This document shows positions 21,040 to 30,814 of a stretch of 64,000 bases of DNA, piece by piece. The position numbers and the translations under genes were made by a program. Within the stretch, counting starts at the first letter, position 1, and each line of letters begins with the position of its first letter. The notes under the pieces are model-generated. The model saw only the letters and a list, made by a program, of their open reading frames with translations. It was not told the origin of the DNA and did no database searches. The stretch comes from Sphingomonas tagetis (GTDB lineage: Bacteria; Pseudomonadota; Alphaproteobacteria; Sphingomonadales; Sphingomonadaceae): contig NZ_JAMLDX010000017.1 of assembly GCF_024211275.1 (NCBI RefSeq), positions 25,499 through 89,498 of the forward strand, in the 5' to 3' direction.

Positions 21040-23199
21040 CTAGAAAATCCCCAGAAACTTCTTGCGCTGCTCCTGACGCTCGCCCTTGGAGCGTTTGCCG
21101 TCCTCCGACTTCGCCGTGGTCCCGCGCCCGACATCGTCGCGTGGCCGGCCCTTCACGTCCCGCTGCGCCCGCGCGCTCGCCCCTGCCAATACCGGGCCGC
21201 AATCGGCCGCCTTGGCGTCACCGACATCGACGAACGCCAGAACCGCCGCCAGCGGATTGACCACCGCGCCCAGCCCCAGTCCGACGCCGGCCCGCGTCAC
21301 CAGTTCGGGCGAGATCACATCGATGTTCGGCTCCGCGAAATAGCCGCCAATCCCCACCGGCGACTGGCCCGAGAACAGGCTGAACTTCTTCGAATCCGCG
21401 CGGAACGCCAGATCGAGCGTCTCGTTGCGGAAGCTGAACCCGCCGCGCCCGAGCATCACATTCTTGCGCGTATCGATCAGGATCGGGTCCGCCGCCGCCA
21501 CACCGCCGCGCACGGTGAAGGCGACCAGCCCGCAATTGATCTGCACCGGCTCCTTCAGCTTCTTCTCGAACATCTTCTGGATGAACACGCCGATATCGAG
21601 CTCGGACAGTTCGGTGTTGCGTGTCCACATCGACCCACGCGGGATGATCACCGCGATCCGTCCGTTCGAATTCGCCAGCGACTTGCGCACGCTGTCGCCG
21701 AGCCCGCTCATCTTGACCCGCGCCTTGACCGTGCCGCTGGTCCCCGATTCCTCCACGCCAAAGCCCCTGAGCAACGTCCCCATCGGCGTCGGCGACAGGC
21801 GGATGTCGTAATCGGTGAACACCGCCGGGTTGCGCGCGTTGATCGTGATGTCCGACGACACCGTCCCGCGCGCCATCGCGAAGTTGAGCGGCGAAAGCGT
21901 CAGCAGCCGGTCGTCGAGCCGCAGCCCCAGCGTGATATCGCTCAACGGCAATTTGTCCGCGCGCACCCGTGCGACCTTCCAGTCGACGCGTGCGTCGAAA
22001 TTCTTCAGCGCCTCTACCCGCAGCGGCGCGTCGGGCAGGATGCGCGGCCGCCCCTGCGCCGTCACCACGATGTCGCCCGTCTCCGACTCGCGCGGCGAAT
22101 AGCCGACGAACGGTCCGGCATCGACAATGTCGAGCGTCCGCGTCGTCAGGCTGGCGTCAAGGAACAGCCGCGGTTCACCCAGCCGCACCGTCATCCGCCC
22201 GGCCAGATCGCTGTCGCCGAACCGCCCGCGCAGCCTGGTGAAGCGCCACTCATTGCCCTGTTTGGTCAACGCCGAACGCAGCCGATAGGCGCGCGTGTCG
22301 GGCACCGCGATGCCGACGATCGAAAAGGCATCGGCAAGGTTGCTCCCGCGCACATCGGCATGCAGGTCGGCGCCCTCGATCTCGGTCGCGCCGGGCAGGG
22401 TGCCGGTGATGTCCGCCCGCGTCCGCACCGCGTCGATGCGCAGCGCCAGCCGGTTCTCGCCGCCGCGCACGGTCGCGTTCGGCGTGAACAGCGCGCCCGC
22501 GATCCGGAACGGCGTCCGCCGTGCCTCGCCGCGTCCGGAAAAGCGGATCGCGGTCGTCAGTTCCGTGCCTCGCGCCTCGACCGTATCGATGCCGATGTCG
22601 GCGAAGATCAGCATCGCCGGATCGCGATAGCGCACCCGCGTCCCCGCCACGACCGCGCGGCGGATCAGCGGCAGGTCGAGCGGCTCGCCCTTCGTCTCGC
22701 TGAACGTCCAGCTGTTACGCTCGCGCGCCGCATCCCAGCGCAGGTCGACATTGGCGCCCTGCAGGTCGAGGATGTTCACGCGCCTTTTGCCGAAGATGAA
22801 GGTCAGCGTCGCGACATTCGCCTCGATCCGCTTCGCCTCGAAGAAATTGCCGCGTGACGCCGCCGGCCCGACCCAGGCGGGGTTGGAGACGGTCAGCCCC
22901 TCCGAGACATATTTGAGGTTGAATGGGTTGAAATAGAACTGGAAATCGCCCGCGACCCTCACTTCGCGCCCGCTCGTCTTGCTGACGATCCGCTCGAACG
23001 TCCCCTTCAGAAACCGTCCCTTGGTGATGTACAGGATCGCCCAGGCAAGGAAGATCGCCAGCAGGATGCCACCGATCGCCCGCAAGGTGATGACAAGCCA
23101 GCGCGGCCAGCGGCGCTTTTCTGCGGCTGGCGGCGTGGTCTCTGGCGAATCGACAGGCGTCGCATCCGCCGCGACGATCGGGGCATCCCGGTCGGCCAT
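21040..23199 (-). CDS. AsmA-family protein
   Basis: Large envelope protein, 719 residues. AsmA-like proteins are membrane-anchored in the inner membrane and linked to outer-membrane lipid homeostasis or lipid transfer. There is a short Pro-rich cytosolic head, a helix at about 29-50, the family motif TSGREVRVAGDFQFYFNP, a long beta-rich periplasmic region and a C-terminal AsmA domain ending in a basic, Gln/Lys-rich tail (about 660-719). The frame is open to 23298 through a palindrome; the ATG at 23199 (MADRDAPIV) is chosen because coding bias starts there. Confidence 0.85.
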   Translation of the reverse strand: MADRDAPIVAADATPVDSPETTPPAAEKRRWPRWLVITLRAIGGILLAIFLAWAILYITKGRFLKGTFERIVSKTSGREVRVAGDFQFYFNPFNLKYVSEGLTVSNPAWVGPAASRGNFFEAKRIEANVATLTFIFGKRRVNILDLQGANVDLRWDAARERNSWTFSETKGEPLDLPLIRRAVVAGTRVRYRDPAMLIFADIGIDTVEARGTELTTAIRFSGRGEARRTPFRIAGALFTPNATVRGGENRLALRIDAVRTRADITGTLPGATEIEGADLHADVRGSNLADAFSIVGIAVPDTRAYRLRSALTKQGNEWRFTRLRGRFGDSDLAGRMTVRLGEPRLFLDASLTTRTLDIVDAGPFVGYSPRESETGDIVVTAQGRPRILPDAPLRVEALKNFDARVDWKVARVRADKLPLSDITLGLRLDDRLLTLSPLNFAMARGTVSSDITINARNPAVFTDYDIRLSPTPMGTLLRGFGVEESGTSGTVKARVKMSGLGDSVRKSLANSNGRIAVIIPRGSMWTRNTELSELDIGVFIQKMFEKKLKEPVQINCGLVAFTVRGGVAAADPILIDTRKNVMLGRGGFSFRNETLDLAFRADSKKFSLFSGQSPVGIGGYFAEPNIDVISPELVTRAGVGLGLGAVVNPLAAVLAFVDVGDAKAADCGPVLAGASARAQRDVKGRPRDDVGRGTTAKSEDGKRSKGERQEQRKKFLGIF

Positions 23200-23263
23200 G
23201 ATGTTGAAAAGACTCGTAACCGTAACAGGTTCCTTGTTTGTGCGGCTCGTTACCGAGCCGGGG

Positions 23264-23348
23264 GCCGCACCAGCCCGCTCCCCCACCCGGCCACCCATCG
23301 AAGATACCCTGAAGTGGGTGGCCGGGTGGGGGAGCGGGCTGGTGCGGC
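23264..23348. repeat. Long GC-rich palindrome, copy 2
   Basis: Perfect 34-nt arms at 23264-23297 and 23315-23348 around a 17-nt loop containing GATAC. The arm sequence matches copy 1. Two short hairpins flank it: CGGCTCG/CGAGCCG with a 4-nt loop on the left (about 23243-23260), and GGACGGTT/AACCGTCC with a 4-nt loop on the right (about 23348-23367). It lies in the 270-bp gap between divergent AsmA and rpmI. Confidence 0.9.
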
Positions 23349-23469
23349 GGACGGTTGCAAAACCGTCCCAAACAAACTAATGGCCCGCCTTTCCGCGATT
23401 TCAGGGACTGCCCGGCTATCAAGGGCTGCCGGGGCCGTCTGTAATCGTCGCGCGTAAAAGGAGACGAAA

Positions 23470-23673
23470 ATGCCCAAGATGAAGACCAAGAGCGGTGTGA
23501 AGAAGCGATTCAAATTCACCGCGACCGGCCTGGTGAAGCACGGCGTTGCCGGCAAGCGTCACCGGCTGTCCAGCCATAACGCGAAGTATATTCGCACCAA
23601 CCGCGGCACGTCGGTCCTGTCCGAAGCTGATGCCGGCCATGTGCGCCTCTGGGCGCCCTACGGCCTCAAGTAA
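23470..23673 (+). CDS. rpmI: 50S ribosomal protein L35 (bL35)
   Basis: Small basic ribosomal protein of 67 residues. MPKMKTKSGVKKRFKFTATG and the following GKRHRLSSHNAKYIRTNRG are typical of bL35. An AGGAGAC site precedes the ATG. It is followed after 10 bp by rplT. infC, often upstream in other bacteria, is absent here. Confidence 0.97.
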   Translation: MPKMKTKSGVKKRFKFTATGLVKHGVAGKRHRLSSHNAKYIRTNRGTSVLSEADAGHVRLWAPYGLK

Positions 23674-23683
23674 GGAATAGACC

Positions 23684-24049
23684 ATGGCACGAGTCAAACG
23701 GGGTGTAACCACCCGCGCCAAGCACAAGAATATTCTTGAGCAGGCCAAGGGCTATCGCGGTCGTCGCAAGAACACGATCCGCGTCGCGCGTCAGGCGGTC
23801 GAAAAGGCCGGCCAGTACGCCTATCGCGACCGCAAGGTAAAGAAGCGCAGCTTCCGCGCGCTCTGGATCCAGCGCATCAACGCCGGCGTCCGCGCCGAGG
23901 GCCTGAGCTACTCGCAGTTCATGCACGGCCTCAAGTTGGCGGGCATCGAGCTGGACCGGAAGGTCCTGGCCGATATTGCGATGCACGAGGGCGAAGCGTT
24001 TACCGCCATCATCGCACAGGCGAAGGCGGCGCTGCCCCAGGCCGCCTGA
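23684..24049 (+). CDS. rplT: 50S ribosomal protein L20 (bL20)
   Basis: rRNA-binding assembly protein of the large subunit, 121 residues. The basic N-terminal arm is seen in [20 protein letters not shown], followed by [20 protein letters not shown] and the compact C-terminal domain. L20 represses its own operon in other bacteria, but I could not establish a leader pseudoknot here. A strong terminator follows at 24075-24105. Confidence 0.97.
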   Translation: MARVKRGVTTRAKHKNILEQAKGYRGRRKNTIRVARQAVEKAGQYAYRDRKVKKRSFRALWIQRINAGVRAEGLSYSQFMHGLKLAGIELDRKVLADIAMHEGEAFTAIIAQAKAALPQAA

Positions 24050-24074
24050 AGCGACCTGTAGCGACCGAAATATG

Positions 24075-24105
24075 GGGCGCCGGTGGCAACACCGGCGCCC
24101 TTTTT
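24075..24105 (+). terminator. Rho-independent terminator after rplT
   Basis: A perfect 10-bp stem (GGGCGCCGGT with ACCGGCGCCC), a 6-nt loop and five T residues, 25 bp after the rplT stop. A textbook intrinsic terminator. Confidence 0.92.
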
Positions 24106-24129
24106 CTTGGACCCGGGAAGGACGACCCG

Positions 24130-24753
24130 ATGACGCTCCAGACCTGGTGGCTCTACGTCACCGCCGTGTTCCTGATCTCCGCGACGCCGGGACCGAACAT
24201 GCTCCACGTCATGGTGCAGAGCATCCATCACGGCGCACGCCGTTCGACCGCGTCGATGGCCGGGCTGATGACCGCAAACCTCGTCTGCCTGATCGCATCG
24301 GCCGCAGGCCTCGGCGCGCTGCTCAAGGCGTCGCCGCTGCTGTTCGACGTGCTGCGCTATGCCGGCGTCGGCTATCTCGTCTGGCTCGGCGTCAAGGCGT
24401 GGCGCGCGCCGGTGGGCGGCGGCGAGGACGCCGGCAGACCCCCGCACACGCCATCGCTTCCCGCGATGTTCGCCGCCGCGCTCGGCACCGGTTTCGCCAA
24501 CCCCAAGCTGATCGTCTTCGCTGCCGCGCTGTTCCCGCAGTTCATCGACACCAGCGCGCCCTTCGCGCCGCAGCTCGCGGTCCTGATCGTCAGCTTCACC
24601 GCGATCGAGACCTTCTGGTTCATGGCCTATGCGCTCGGCGGCCGCTCGCTCGCCGCCTGGCTCGCCCCGGCCAACCGCCAGCGCATCTTCAACCGCGTGA
24701 CCGGCGCGATGTTCGTCGGCTTCGGCGCGGCGTTGCTGGGGAGCCGCGTCTAA
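24130..24753 (+). CDS. LysE/RhtB-family exporter
   Basis: Inner-membrane amino-acid or metabolite exporter, 207 residues with about six hydrophobic segments. The N-terminal ISATPGPNMLHVM is the family signature, and GTGFANPKLIVFAAALFPQF is the second conserved block. Substrate unknown; RhtB-type members export homoserine, threonine or other small amino acids. It begins 25 bp after a terminator, so it has its own promoter, and ends 58 bp before pheS. Confidence 0.85.
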   Translation: MTLQTWWLYVTAVFLISATPGPNMLHVMVQSIHHGARRSTASMAGLMTANLVCLIASAAGLGALLKASPLLFDVLRYAGVGYLVWLGVKAWRAPVGGGEDAGRPPHTPSLPAMFAAALGTGFANPKLIVFAAALFPQFIDTSAPFAPQLAVLIVSFTAIETFWFMAYALGGRSLAAWLAPANRQRIFNRVTGAMFVGFGAALLGSRV

Positions 24754-24811
24754 GCCTTGACCTTCGCCCCGGACTGCGGTTCGGGCCATTGCGACAACGA
24801 ACGGAACGCAA

Positions 24812-25900
24812 ATGACCGATCTCGACCAACTCAAGGCCGACCTGCTCGCCGCGATCGATGCCTCGTCCGGCCTCGACGCGCTCGACGCGGTGCGCGTGCA
24901 GGCGCTCGGCAAGCAGGGCGCGGTCACCGGGCTGCTCAAGACGCTCGGGCAGATGAGCCCCGAGGCGCGTCAGGAAACCGGTCCGCGCATCCACGGCCTG
25001 CGCGAAGCCGTCACCGACGCCATCGCCGCGCGTAAGGCAAGCCTCGAAGGGTCGGCGCTCGAGGCGAAGCTCGCCAGCGAGACGATCGACCTCACATTGC
25101 CCGCCGATGCCGTTCCCGCGGGCAGCGTCCACCCGATCAGTCAGGTGATGGACGAGCTCGCAGAAATCTTCGCCGACTTAGGCTTCGCGGTCGCCACCGG
25201 GCCGGAGATCGAGGACGACTGGCATAATTTCACCGCGCTCAACATTCCGGAGACGCATCCGGCGCGCGCGATGCACGACACCTTCTACCTCGCCGGCGAG
25301 CACGAACAGCCGATGGTGCTGCGCACGCACACCTCGCCCGTGCAGATCCGCACCATGACCTCGACGCCCCCGCCGATCCGCATCATCGCGCCCGGCCGCG
25401 TCTATCGCAGCGACAGCGACGCCACGCACACCCCGATGTTCCACCAGATCGAGGGGCTGGTGATCGACAAGGGGCTGACGCTCGGCCACCTCAAATGGAC
25501 GCTGGAGACCTTCCTCAAGGCCTATTTCGAGCGCGACGACATCGTCCTGCGCCTGCGCCCGAGCTATTTCCCGTTCACCGAACCCTCGGTCGAGGTCGAT
25601 GTCGGCTACACGCTCATCAAGGGCAAGCGCGTCATCGGCGGCGGCGGCGACACCGCGACAGGCGGCTGGATGGAGGTGCTCGGCTCCGGCATGGTCCACC
25701 GCAAGGTGATCGAGGCGTGCGGACTCGATCCCAATGAATGGCAGGGCTTCGCCTTCGGCACCGGCGTCGATCGCCTCGCCATGCTCAAATACGGAATGGA
25801 CGATCTGCGCGCCTTTTTCGACGGCGACCTGCGCTGGCTCAAACATTACGGCTTCTCGGCGCTCGATGTGCCCACGCTGAGCGGAGGAGTCGGCGCATGA
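24812..25900 (+). CDS. pheS: Phenylalanine-tRNA ligase alpha subunit
   Basis: Catalytic subunit of the alpha2-beta2 class II synthetase, 362 residues. An N-terminal coiled coil (about 1-90) is followed by the class II core with motif 2 in [13 protein letters not shown] and motif 3 in [35 protein letters not shown] is the phenylalanine-pocket strand. Its stop overlaps the pheT start by 4 bases. Confidence 0.97.
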   Translation: MTDLDQLKADLLAAIDASSGLDALDAVRVQALGKQGAVTGLLKTLGQMSPEARQETGPRIHGLREAVTDAIAARKASLEGSALEAKLASETIDLTLPADAVPAGSVHPISQVMDELAEIFADLGFAVATGPEIEDDWHNFTALNIPETHPARAMHDTFYLAGEHEQPMVLRTHTSPVQIRTMTSTPPPIRIIAPGRVYRSDSDATHTPMFHQIEGLVIDKGLTLGHLKWTLETFLKAYFERDDIVLRLRPSYFPFTEPSVEVDVGYTLIKGKRVIGGGGDTATGGWMEVLGSGMVHRKVIEACGLDPNEWQGFAFGTGVDRLAMLKYGMDDLRAFFDGDLRWLKHYGFSALDVPTLSGGVGA

Positions 25901-28413
25901 AGTTCACCCTCTCCTGGCTCAAGGACCATCTCGACACCGACGCCTCGGTCGAGACGATCGCCGCCACGCTCAACCGCATCGGCATCGAGGTCGAGGGCGT
26001 GACCGACGCCGGCGCCGCGCTCGCCCCATTCCGCATCGCGCGTGTGGTCAGCGCCGAGCGCCACCCGCAGGCCGATAAGCTGCAAGTGCTGATGGTCGAT
26101 GCCGGCCCCGACTATAATGGCGGCCAGCCGGTGCAGGTCGTGTGCGGCGCGCCGAACGCAGAAGCGTATATGTACGGCGTGTTCGCGCCGCCGGGCACCT
26201 ATGTCCCAGGCAGCGGCATCACGATCAGGGAATCGGCGATTCGCGGCGTCGAGAGCTTCGGCATGATGTGCTCGACGCGCGAGCTGGGGCTGGGCGACGA
26301 GCATGACGGCATCATCTCGCTGCCCGATCACAGCCCGCTGCCGGTGCAGGGCACACCCTATGCCGACTATGCCGGGCTCAACGATCCGGTGTTCGACGTC
26401 TCGATCACGCCCAACCGCCCGGATTGCATGGGCGTGCGTGGCATTGCGCGCGATCTGGCGGCCGCCGGGCTGGGCACGCTGGTCGAATACACGATCAGCT
26501 TCCATCCGGACGCGTACTGGCCGTGGTACAATGTGCGCGAAAAGGCGGGCGATCCGATCCCGCACATCAAGCTCGATGCCGCGCCGCCCAAGGTGCGGAT
26601 CGAGGATGCCGAAGGCTGCCCACGCTTCTACGCCCAGCGCCTGACCGGCTGCACTAATCGCGAGTCACCCGAATGGCTTCAGCGCCGGCTGCGTGCGATC
26701 GGTCAGAAGCCGATCTCGGCGCTCGTCGATGTCACCAACTATTTCACCGTCGATGTCGGGCGCCCGCTGCACGTCTATGACGAAGCCAAGCTCAGCGGCT
26801 CGCTGGTGGCGCGCAAGGCGAAGCCGGGCGAGAACGTGCTGGCACTCAACGGCAAGACTTACACGCTCGACGAGACGATGACCGTGATCGCCGACGACGT
26901 CGCGGTCCACGATATCGGCGGCATCATGGGCGGCGAGCATTCTGGCGTTTCGGAGACGACCACGGACGTGGTGATCGAATGCGCCTATTTCGCGCCGGAC
27001 ACGATCGCGCGCACCGGCCAGAAACTCAACCTCACCAGCGACGCGCGCCAGCGCTTCGAGCGCGGCGTCGATCCGTGCATCATGTATGATGGCCTCTACA
27101 TGGCGACGCGGCTGATGCACGACATCTGCGGCGGCACCGCCAGCGGCATCATCGAGGCCGAGGCCCGCGACATCGCGCTGCCGCAGCCGGTCGCCTATGA
27201 TCCGTCGCTGGCGGAAACGCTCGGCGGCCTCGCGCTGCCCGACAAGCAACAGCACGAGATTCTCGACTCGCTCGGTTTCTGGCTGATCGACGACGCCGGC
27301 GAGCAGTTCTGGCTGCATGACGGCACGCCGGACGCGCCCTGGATTGTCGGCGTGCCCAGCTGGCGGCCCGACATCGACGGCCCCGCCGATATCGTCGAGG
27401 AAGTGATCCGCATCGCCGGCATCGACAACGTCCCCTCGACCCCGCTGCCGCGCGCGCCCGGCGTCGCCAAACCCACTGCCACGCCCGAGCAGAAGCTCGA
27501 ACGCCGCCTGCGCCGCACCGCCGCCGCGCGCGGCCTCAACGAAGCGGTGACGTGGAGCTTCATCGCCGAGCAGGAAGCGGCAGCGGTCGGCGGCGGCGCG
27601 TGGAGCCTCGCCAATCCGATCAGCGAGGACCTCAAGGTCATGCGCCCCTCGCTGCTCCCCGGCCTGCTGATGGCCGCCGGACGCAACTTGAAGCGCGGCG
27701 CCACCAGCGTCCGCCTGTTCGAACTCGGCCGCCGCTACCTCGCCGATGGCGAGCGCCTGACGCTCACCGCCCTGCTCACCGGCGACAGGACGCCGCGCGG
27801 CTGGGCGAGCGGCAAGGCGCAACCCTTCACCGCCTATGACGCCAAGGCCGAAGCGCTCGCGTTGCTCGAAGCCGCCGGCGCCCCGGCCGGCAATCTGCAG
27901 GTCATGGGCGAAGCCGGCGATGCCTGGCACCCCGGCCAGTCCGCCACGCTGCGCCTCGGCCCCAAGACCGTGCTGGCGAGCTTCGGCATGCTCCACCCGG
28001 CTTTGCTCAAGGCGTTCGACCTCGACGGTCCCGCCGCCGCGGTCGAGATCTTCCTCGACGCGATCCCCGCCAAGCGCGGCGGCGCCAATGAAAGAGGGGG
28101 GGGCTTCATGCGCCCCGCCTACACGCCCCCGGCATTGCAGGCCGTCACCCGCGACTTCGCCTTCCTCGTCCCCGACGCGCTCGCCGCGGGCGACCTCGTC
28201 CGCGCAATCAGGGGCGCGGACAAGGCGGCGATCACCGATGCCCGCCTGTTCGACCTGTTCACCGGCGCTGGCGTCGAGGAAGGACACAAGAGCCTCGCCA
28301 TCGAAGTCACGCTGCAACCCGGCGACAAGAGCTTCACCGACGCAGAGCTGAAAGCGATCGCCGACAAGATCGTGGCGGCGGCAAGCAAGCTCGGCGCGAC
28401 CTTGAGGGGCTAA
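25897..28413 (+). CDS. pheT: Phenylalanine-tRNA ligase beta subunit
   Basis: Editing and tRNA-binding subunit, 838 residues, somewhat longer than the usual 795-800. Domains in order: N-terminal B1, tRNA-binding B2 OB fold (about 40-150), B3/B4 editing (about 215-400), B5, the inactive synthetase core, and a C-terminal anticodon-binding FDX-ACB domain from about 740. Extra residues occur near 205-230 ([15 protein letters not shown]). The ATG at 25897 overlaps the pheS stop; the longer frame from 25738 is a shadow. A run of eight G lies inside the gene near 28096-28103. Confidence 0.96.
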   Translation: MKFTLSWLKDHLDTDASVETIAATLNRIGIEVEGVTDAGAALAPFRIARVVSAERHPQADKLQVLMVDAGPDYNGGQPVQVVCGAPNAEAYMYGVFAPPGTYVPGSGITIRESAIRGVESFGMMCSTRELGLGDEHDGIISLPDHSPLPVQGTPYADYAGLNDPVFDVSITPNRPDCMGVRGIARDLAAAGLGTLVEYTISFHPDAYWPWYNVREKAGDPIPHIKLDAAPPKVRIEDAEGCPRFYAQRLTGCTNRESPEWLQRRLRAIGQKPISALVDVTNYFTVDVGRPLHVYDEAKLSGSLVARKAKPGENVLALNGKTYTLDETMTVIADDVAVHDIGGIMGGEHSGVSETTTDVVIECAYFAPDTIARTGQKLNLTSDARQRFERGVDPCIMYDGLYMATRLMHDICGGTASGIIEAEARDIALPQPVAYDPSLAETLGGLALPDKQQHEILDSLGFWLIDDAGEQFWLHDGTPDAPWIVGVPSWRPDIDGPADIVEEVIRIAGIDNVPSTPLPRAPGVAKPTATPEQKLERRLRRTAAARGLNEAVTWSFIAEQEAAAVGGGAWSLANPISEDLKVMRPSLLPGLLMAAGRNLKRGATSVRLFELGRRYLADGERLTLTALLTGDRTPRGWASGKAQPFTAYDAKAEALALLEAAGAPAGNLQVMGEAGDAWHPGQSATLRLGPKTVLASFGMLHPALLKAFDLDGPAAAVEIFLDAIPAKRGGANERGGGFMRPAYTPPALQAVTRDFAFLVPDALAAGDLVRAIRGADKAAITDARLFDLFTGAGVEEGHKSLAIEVTLQPGDKSFTDAELKAIADKIVAAASKLGATLRG

Positions 28414-28423
28414 CCCCCAAACC

Positions 28424-28530
28424 CGTCACCCCGGCCTTGTGCCGGGGTCCGCCGGGCGGCAAGCAATGCCCGCAAGGTTCAATCCCCGCCCTCGCGGCAC
28501 CGCGGACCCCGGCACAAGGCCGGGGTGACG
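28424..28530. repeat. REP-like palindrome, GTCACCCCGGC family, copy 2
   Basis: Perfect 29-nt arms at 28424-28452 and 28502-28530, starting CGTCACCCCGGCCTTGTGCC, enclosing a 49-nt spacer. It begins 11 bp after the pheT stop and occupies most of the gap to the SDR gene. It may act as a transcription end or mRNA-protecting structure. Same family as 20102-20210. Confidence 0.9.
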
Positions 28531-28545
28531 AAGGAGTGAGTAAGA

Positions 28546-29292
28546 ATGCGCACCGCCCTCATCACCGGCGCGACCTCGGGCTTCGGCGAGGCCGCGTCGC
28601 GCCTGTTCACCGCCGCCGGCTGGCGCGTCATCGGCACCGGCCGCCGCGCCGACCGGCTCGAAGCGCTGGCCAAGGAGCTCGGCGACGACAAATTCCACCC
28701 GGCGGTCTTCGACATCCGCGACGAAGCCGCGCGCGACGCCGCGCTCGACAATCTGCCCGAGGCGTTTCGCGGCATCGACCTGCTCGTCAACAATGCCGGC
28801 CTCGCGCTCGGCACGCACACCGCCCAGACCGCCGATCTCGGCAACTGGAAGGTGATGATCGACACCAATGTCACCGCGCTCGTCTCGATCACGCACAAGC
28901 TCTTGCCGCTGCTGATCGAGCGCAAGGGCGCGGTCATCAACCTCTCGTCGGTCGCCGCGACCTACCCCTATCTCGGCGGCAATGTGTATGGCGGCACCAA
29001 GGCGTTCGTGCATCAGTTCAGCCTGTCGCTGCGCTCAGACCTCGCCGGCACCGGCGTGCGCGTGACCTCGATCGAGCCGGGCATGGCCGAGACCGAATTC
29101 ACCCTCGTCCGCACCGGCAGCCAGGACGCGTCGGACAAGCTCTATGGCGGCGCCGATCCGATGACCGCCGAGGACATCGCCGGCATGATCCTGTGGGTCG
29201 CGTCGCTCCCGCCGCACCTCAACATCAACACGATGGAGATGATGCCGGTCAACCAGAGCTTCGCCGGCTTCGCGGTCCACCGCGCGGGCTAG
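28546..29292 (+). CDS. SDR-family oxidoreductase, YdfG-like
   Basis: Short-chain dehydrogenase, 248 residues. TGATSGFGEAASRLF (about 7-21) is the cofactor loop, followed by GTGRRADRLEAL, where the Arg pair favours NADP(H). The catalytic residues are in INLSSVAATYPYLGGNVYGG with YGGTK. It resembles the NADP-dependent 3-hydroxy acid dehydrogenase YdfG (serine/allo-threonine dehydrogenase). Its stop overlaps the crtB stop in a shared CTAG. Confidence 0.85.
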   Translation: MRTALITGATSGFGEAASRLFTAAGWRVIGTGRRADRLEALAKELGDDKFHPAVFDIRDEAARDAALDNLPEAFRGIDLLVNNAGLALGTHTAQTADLGNWKVMIDTNVTALVSITHKLLPLLIERKGAVINLSSVAATYPYLGGNVYGGTKAFVHQFSLSLRSDLAGTGVRVTSIEPGMAETEFTLVRTGSQDASDKLYGGADPMTAEDIAGMILWVASLPPHLNINTMEMMPVNQSFAGFAVHRAG

Positions 29293-30236
29293 TCCCGCGG
29301 CCGCGTCCACAGCCCCTCGGGCCGCGGTTTGGGCGGATACAGTGCGCGCCGCAGCGCCGCCTGTCCCGCCGCCGCGGCGATCCACCCCGCCTTCTGCCAC
29401 CCGCTCGTCCTCGCGCGATGGTCCCAGGCATGCGCGCCGCGCGTCACCACTTCGCGCGCGATATCGCCATAGATGCCCGCCGCCGCCAGCACCGCCCAGG
29501 CCGAGCGAAAGCCCAGCGCCGGCGTGCCCCGCCGCGCGCTCGCGCCATAATCCTCGGCCATCTCGCCCAGCCATCTGGCGATCACCACCAGCCGCGGGCG
29601 GAAGGGCGGCTTCATGTGCTGGCCGGGCGGAATGTCCATCTCGACCAGCCATTCGACCGGCAGGTAACAGCGCCCGATCCGGTCATCAGCCTCGATATCG
29701 CGCGCGATGTTCGCCAGCTGGAACGCCAGCCCCAGATCGCACGCCCGATCCAGCGTCGCCTCGTCATCGGGCGACACCCCCATCACCACCGCCATCATGC
29801 ACCCGACCGCACCCGCGACATGGTAGCAATAGCGCAACAGATCGGCCTCCGACCGCGGCATCCAGCCCTTCGCGTCGAGCGCGAACCCCTCGACCAGATC
29901 GTGCGCGAAGCGATGCGGCATGCGCGTCTCCTTCGCCACGATCCTGAGCGCATCGAACGCCGGATCGCCGGTCCATTCGCCCGCCAGCGCCTGCCCGGTC
30001 AGCGCCCTGATCCGCGCCAGCCGCGCCGCCGGATCGGCCACCGGCGCAGCGTCATGCCCCAGCACCTGCCCGTCGGCGAGATCGTCGCACTCGCGGCACC
30101 AGGCATAGAGCAGCCACGCCCGCTCGCGCGTCGCCGCGTCGAACAGCTGGCTCGCCGCCGCGAAGCTCTTCGATCCGCGCGCGATGCTCTCCCGCGCCGC
30201 CGCCACCACCGACGCGCGGGTCGGCCCCGAACTCAC
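29289..30236 (-). CDS. crtB: Phytoene synthase
   Basis: Joins two geranylgeranyl diphosphates into 15-cis-phytoene, the committed carotenoid step. It has 315 residues. The first Asp-rich site is in YAWCRECDDLADG (about 44-56), and the second in QLANIARDIEADDRIGRCYLP (shown here across about 173-193), which also contains the trans-prenyltransferase signature. It is the last gene of crtY-crtI-LOG-crtB and overlaps the LOG gene by 4 bases. crtE is not in the window. Confidence 0.94.
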   Translation of the reverse strand: MSSGPTRASVVAAARESIARGSKSFAAASQLFDAATRERAWLLYAWCRECDDLADGQVLGHDAAPVADPAARLARIRALTGQALAGEWTGDPAFDALRIVAKETRMPHRFAHDLVEGFALDAKGWMPRSEADLLRYCYHVAGAVGCMMAVVMGVSPDDEATLDRACDLGLAFQLANIARDIEADDRIGRCYLPVEWLVEMDIPPGQHMKPPFRPRLVVIARWLGEMAEDYGASARRGTPALGFRSAWAVLAAAGIYGDIAREVVTRGAHAWDHRARTSGWQKAGWIAAAAGQAALRRALYPPKPRPEGLWTRPRD

Positions 30237-30814
30237 AAGTCCTTGCTGCCGATCTGCCCAATCGTCGTCGCGGGCACATGGCTACCCATCCGCCGCAGCA
30301 GTCCCTCGAGCGAATGATCGACGATCAGCAGCGACTGGTGCTGCGGCCGCAAAAAGCCGACCTCGCCCATCTTGCGCACGAACTCGATCAGCCCGTCATA
30401 ATAGCCCGCGACGTTGAGCAGCCCGACCGGCTTGGCATGATAGCCGATCTGCGCCCAGCTCATCGCCTCCCACAGCTCGTCCATCGTCCCGGTCCCGCCG
30501 GGCAAGGTGATGAAGCCGTCGCTCAGGTCGGTGAACGCCTGCTTGCGCTCGTGCATGGTCCGCACGACATGCAGCTCGGTGCAGCCGCGATGTGCCACTT
30601 CGGCATCGACCAGCGCCTGCGGGATCACCCCGATCACCTCGCCACCCGTCGCCAGCGCCGCATCCGCGACCGCGCCCATCAGCCCCAGCCGCCCGCCGCC
30701 ATAGACCACCCCGATCCCGCGCTCGGCCAGGCTGCGACCGACAAAGCGCGCATTCTCCATATAGACCGGATCGCCCGGCGTCGCCGAACCGCAATAGATC
30801 GCAAGCCGTTTCAC
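30233..30814 (-). CDS. LOG-family nucleotide phosphoribohydrolase
   Basis: TIGR00730-type Rossmann protein of 193 residues. GGGRLGLMGAVAD (about 41-53) and the hallmark GFITLPGGTGTMDELWEAM (PGGxGTxxE, about 99-117) place it in the LONELY GUY group, which cleaves nucleoside 5'-monophosphates to base and ribose 5-phosphate. It is embedded in the carotenoid operon with 4-base overlaps to crtI and crtB. A role in pigment synthesis is not expected from the family. Confidence 0.87.
   Translation of the reverse strand: MKRLAIYCGSATPGDPVYMENARFVGRSLAERGIGVVYGGGRLGLMGAVADAALATGGEVIGVIPQALVDAEVAHRGCTELHVVRTMHERKQAFTDLSDGFITLPGGTGTMDELWEAMSWAQIGYHAKPVGLLNVAGYYDGLIEFVRKMGEVGFLRPQHQSLLIVDHSLEGLLRRMGSHVPATTIGQIGSKDL

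Noticed and set aside
26665..28317. Open frame of 550 codons on the minus strand
   Set aside because: Antisense to pheT, which is complete and well supported.
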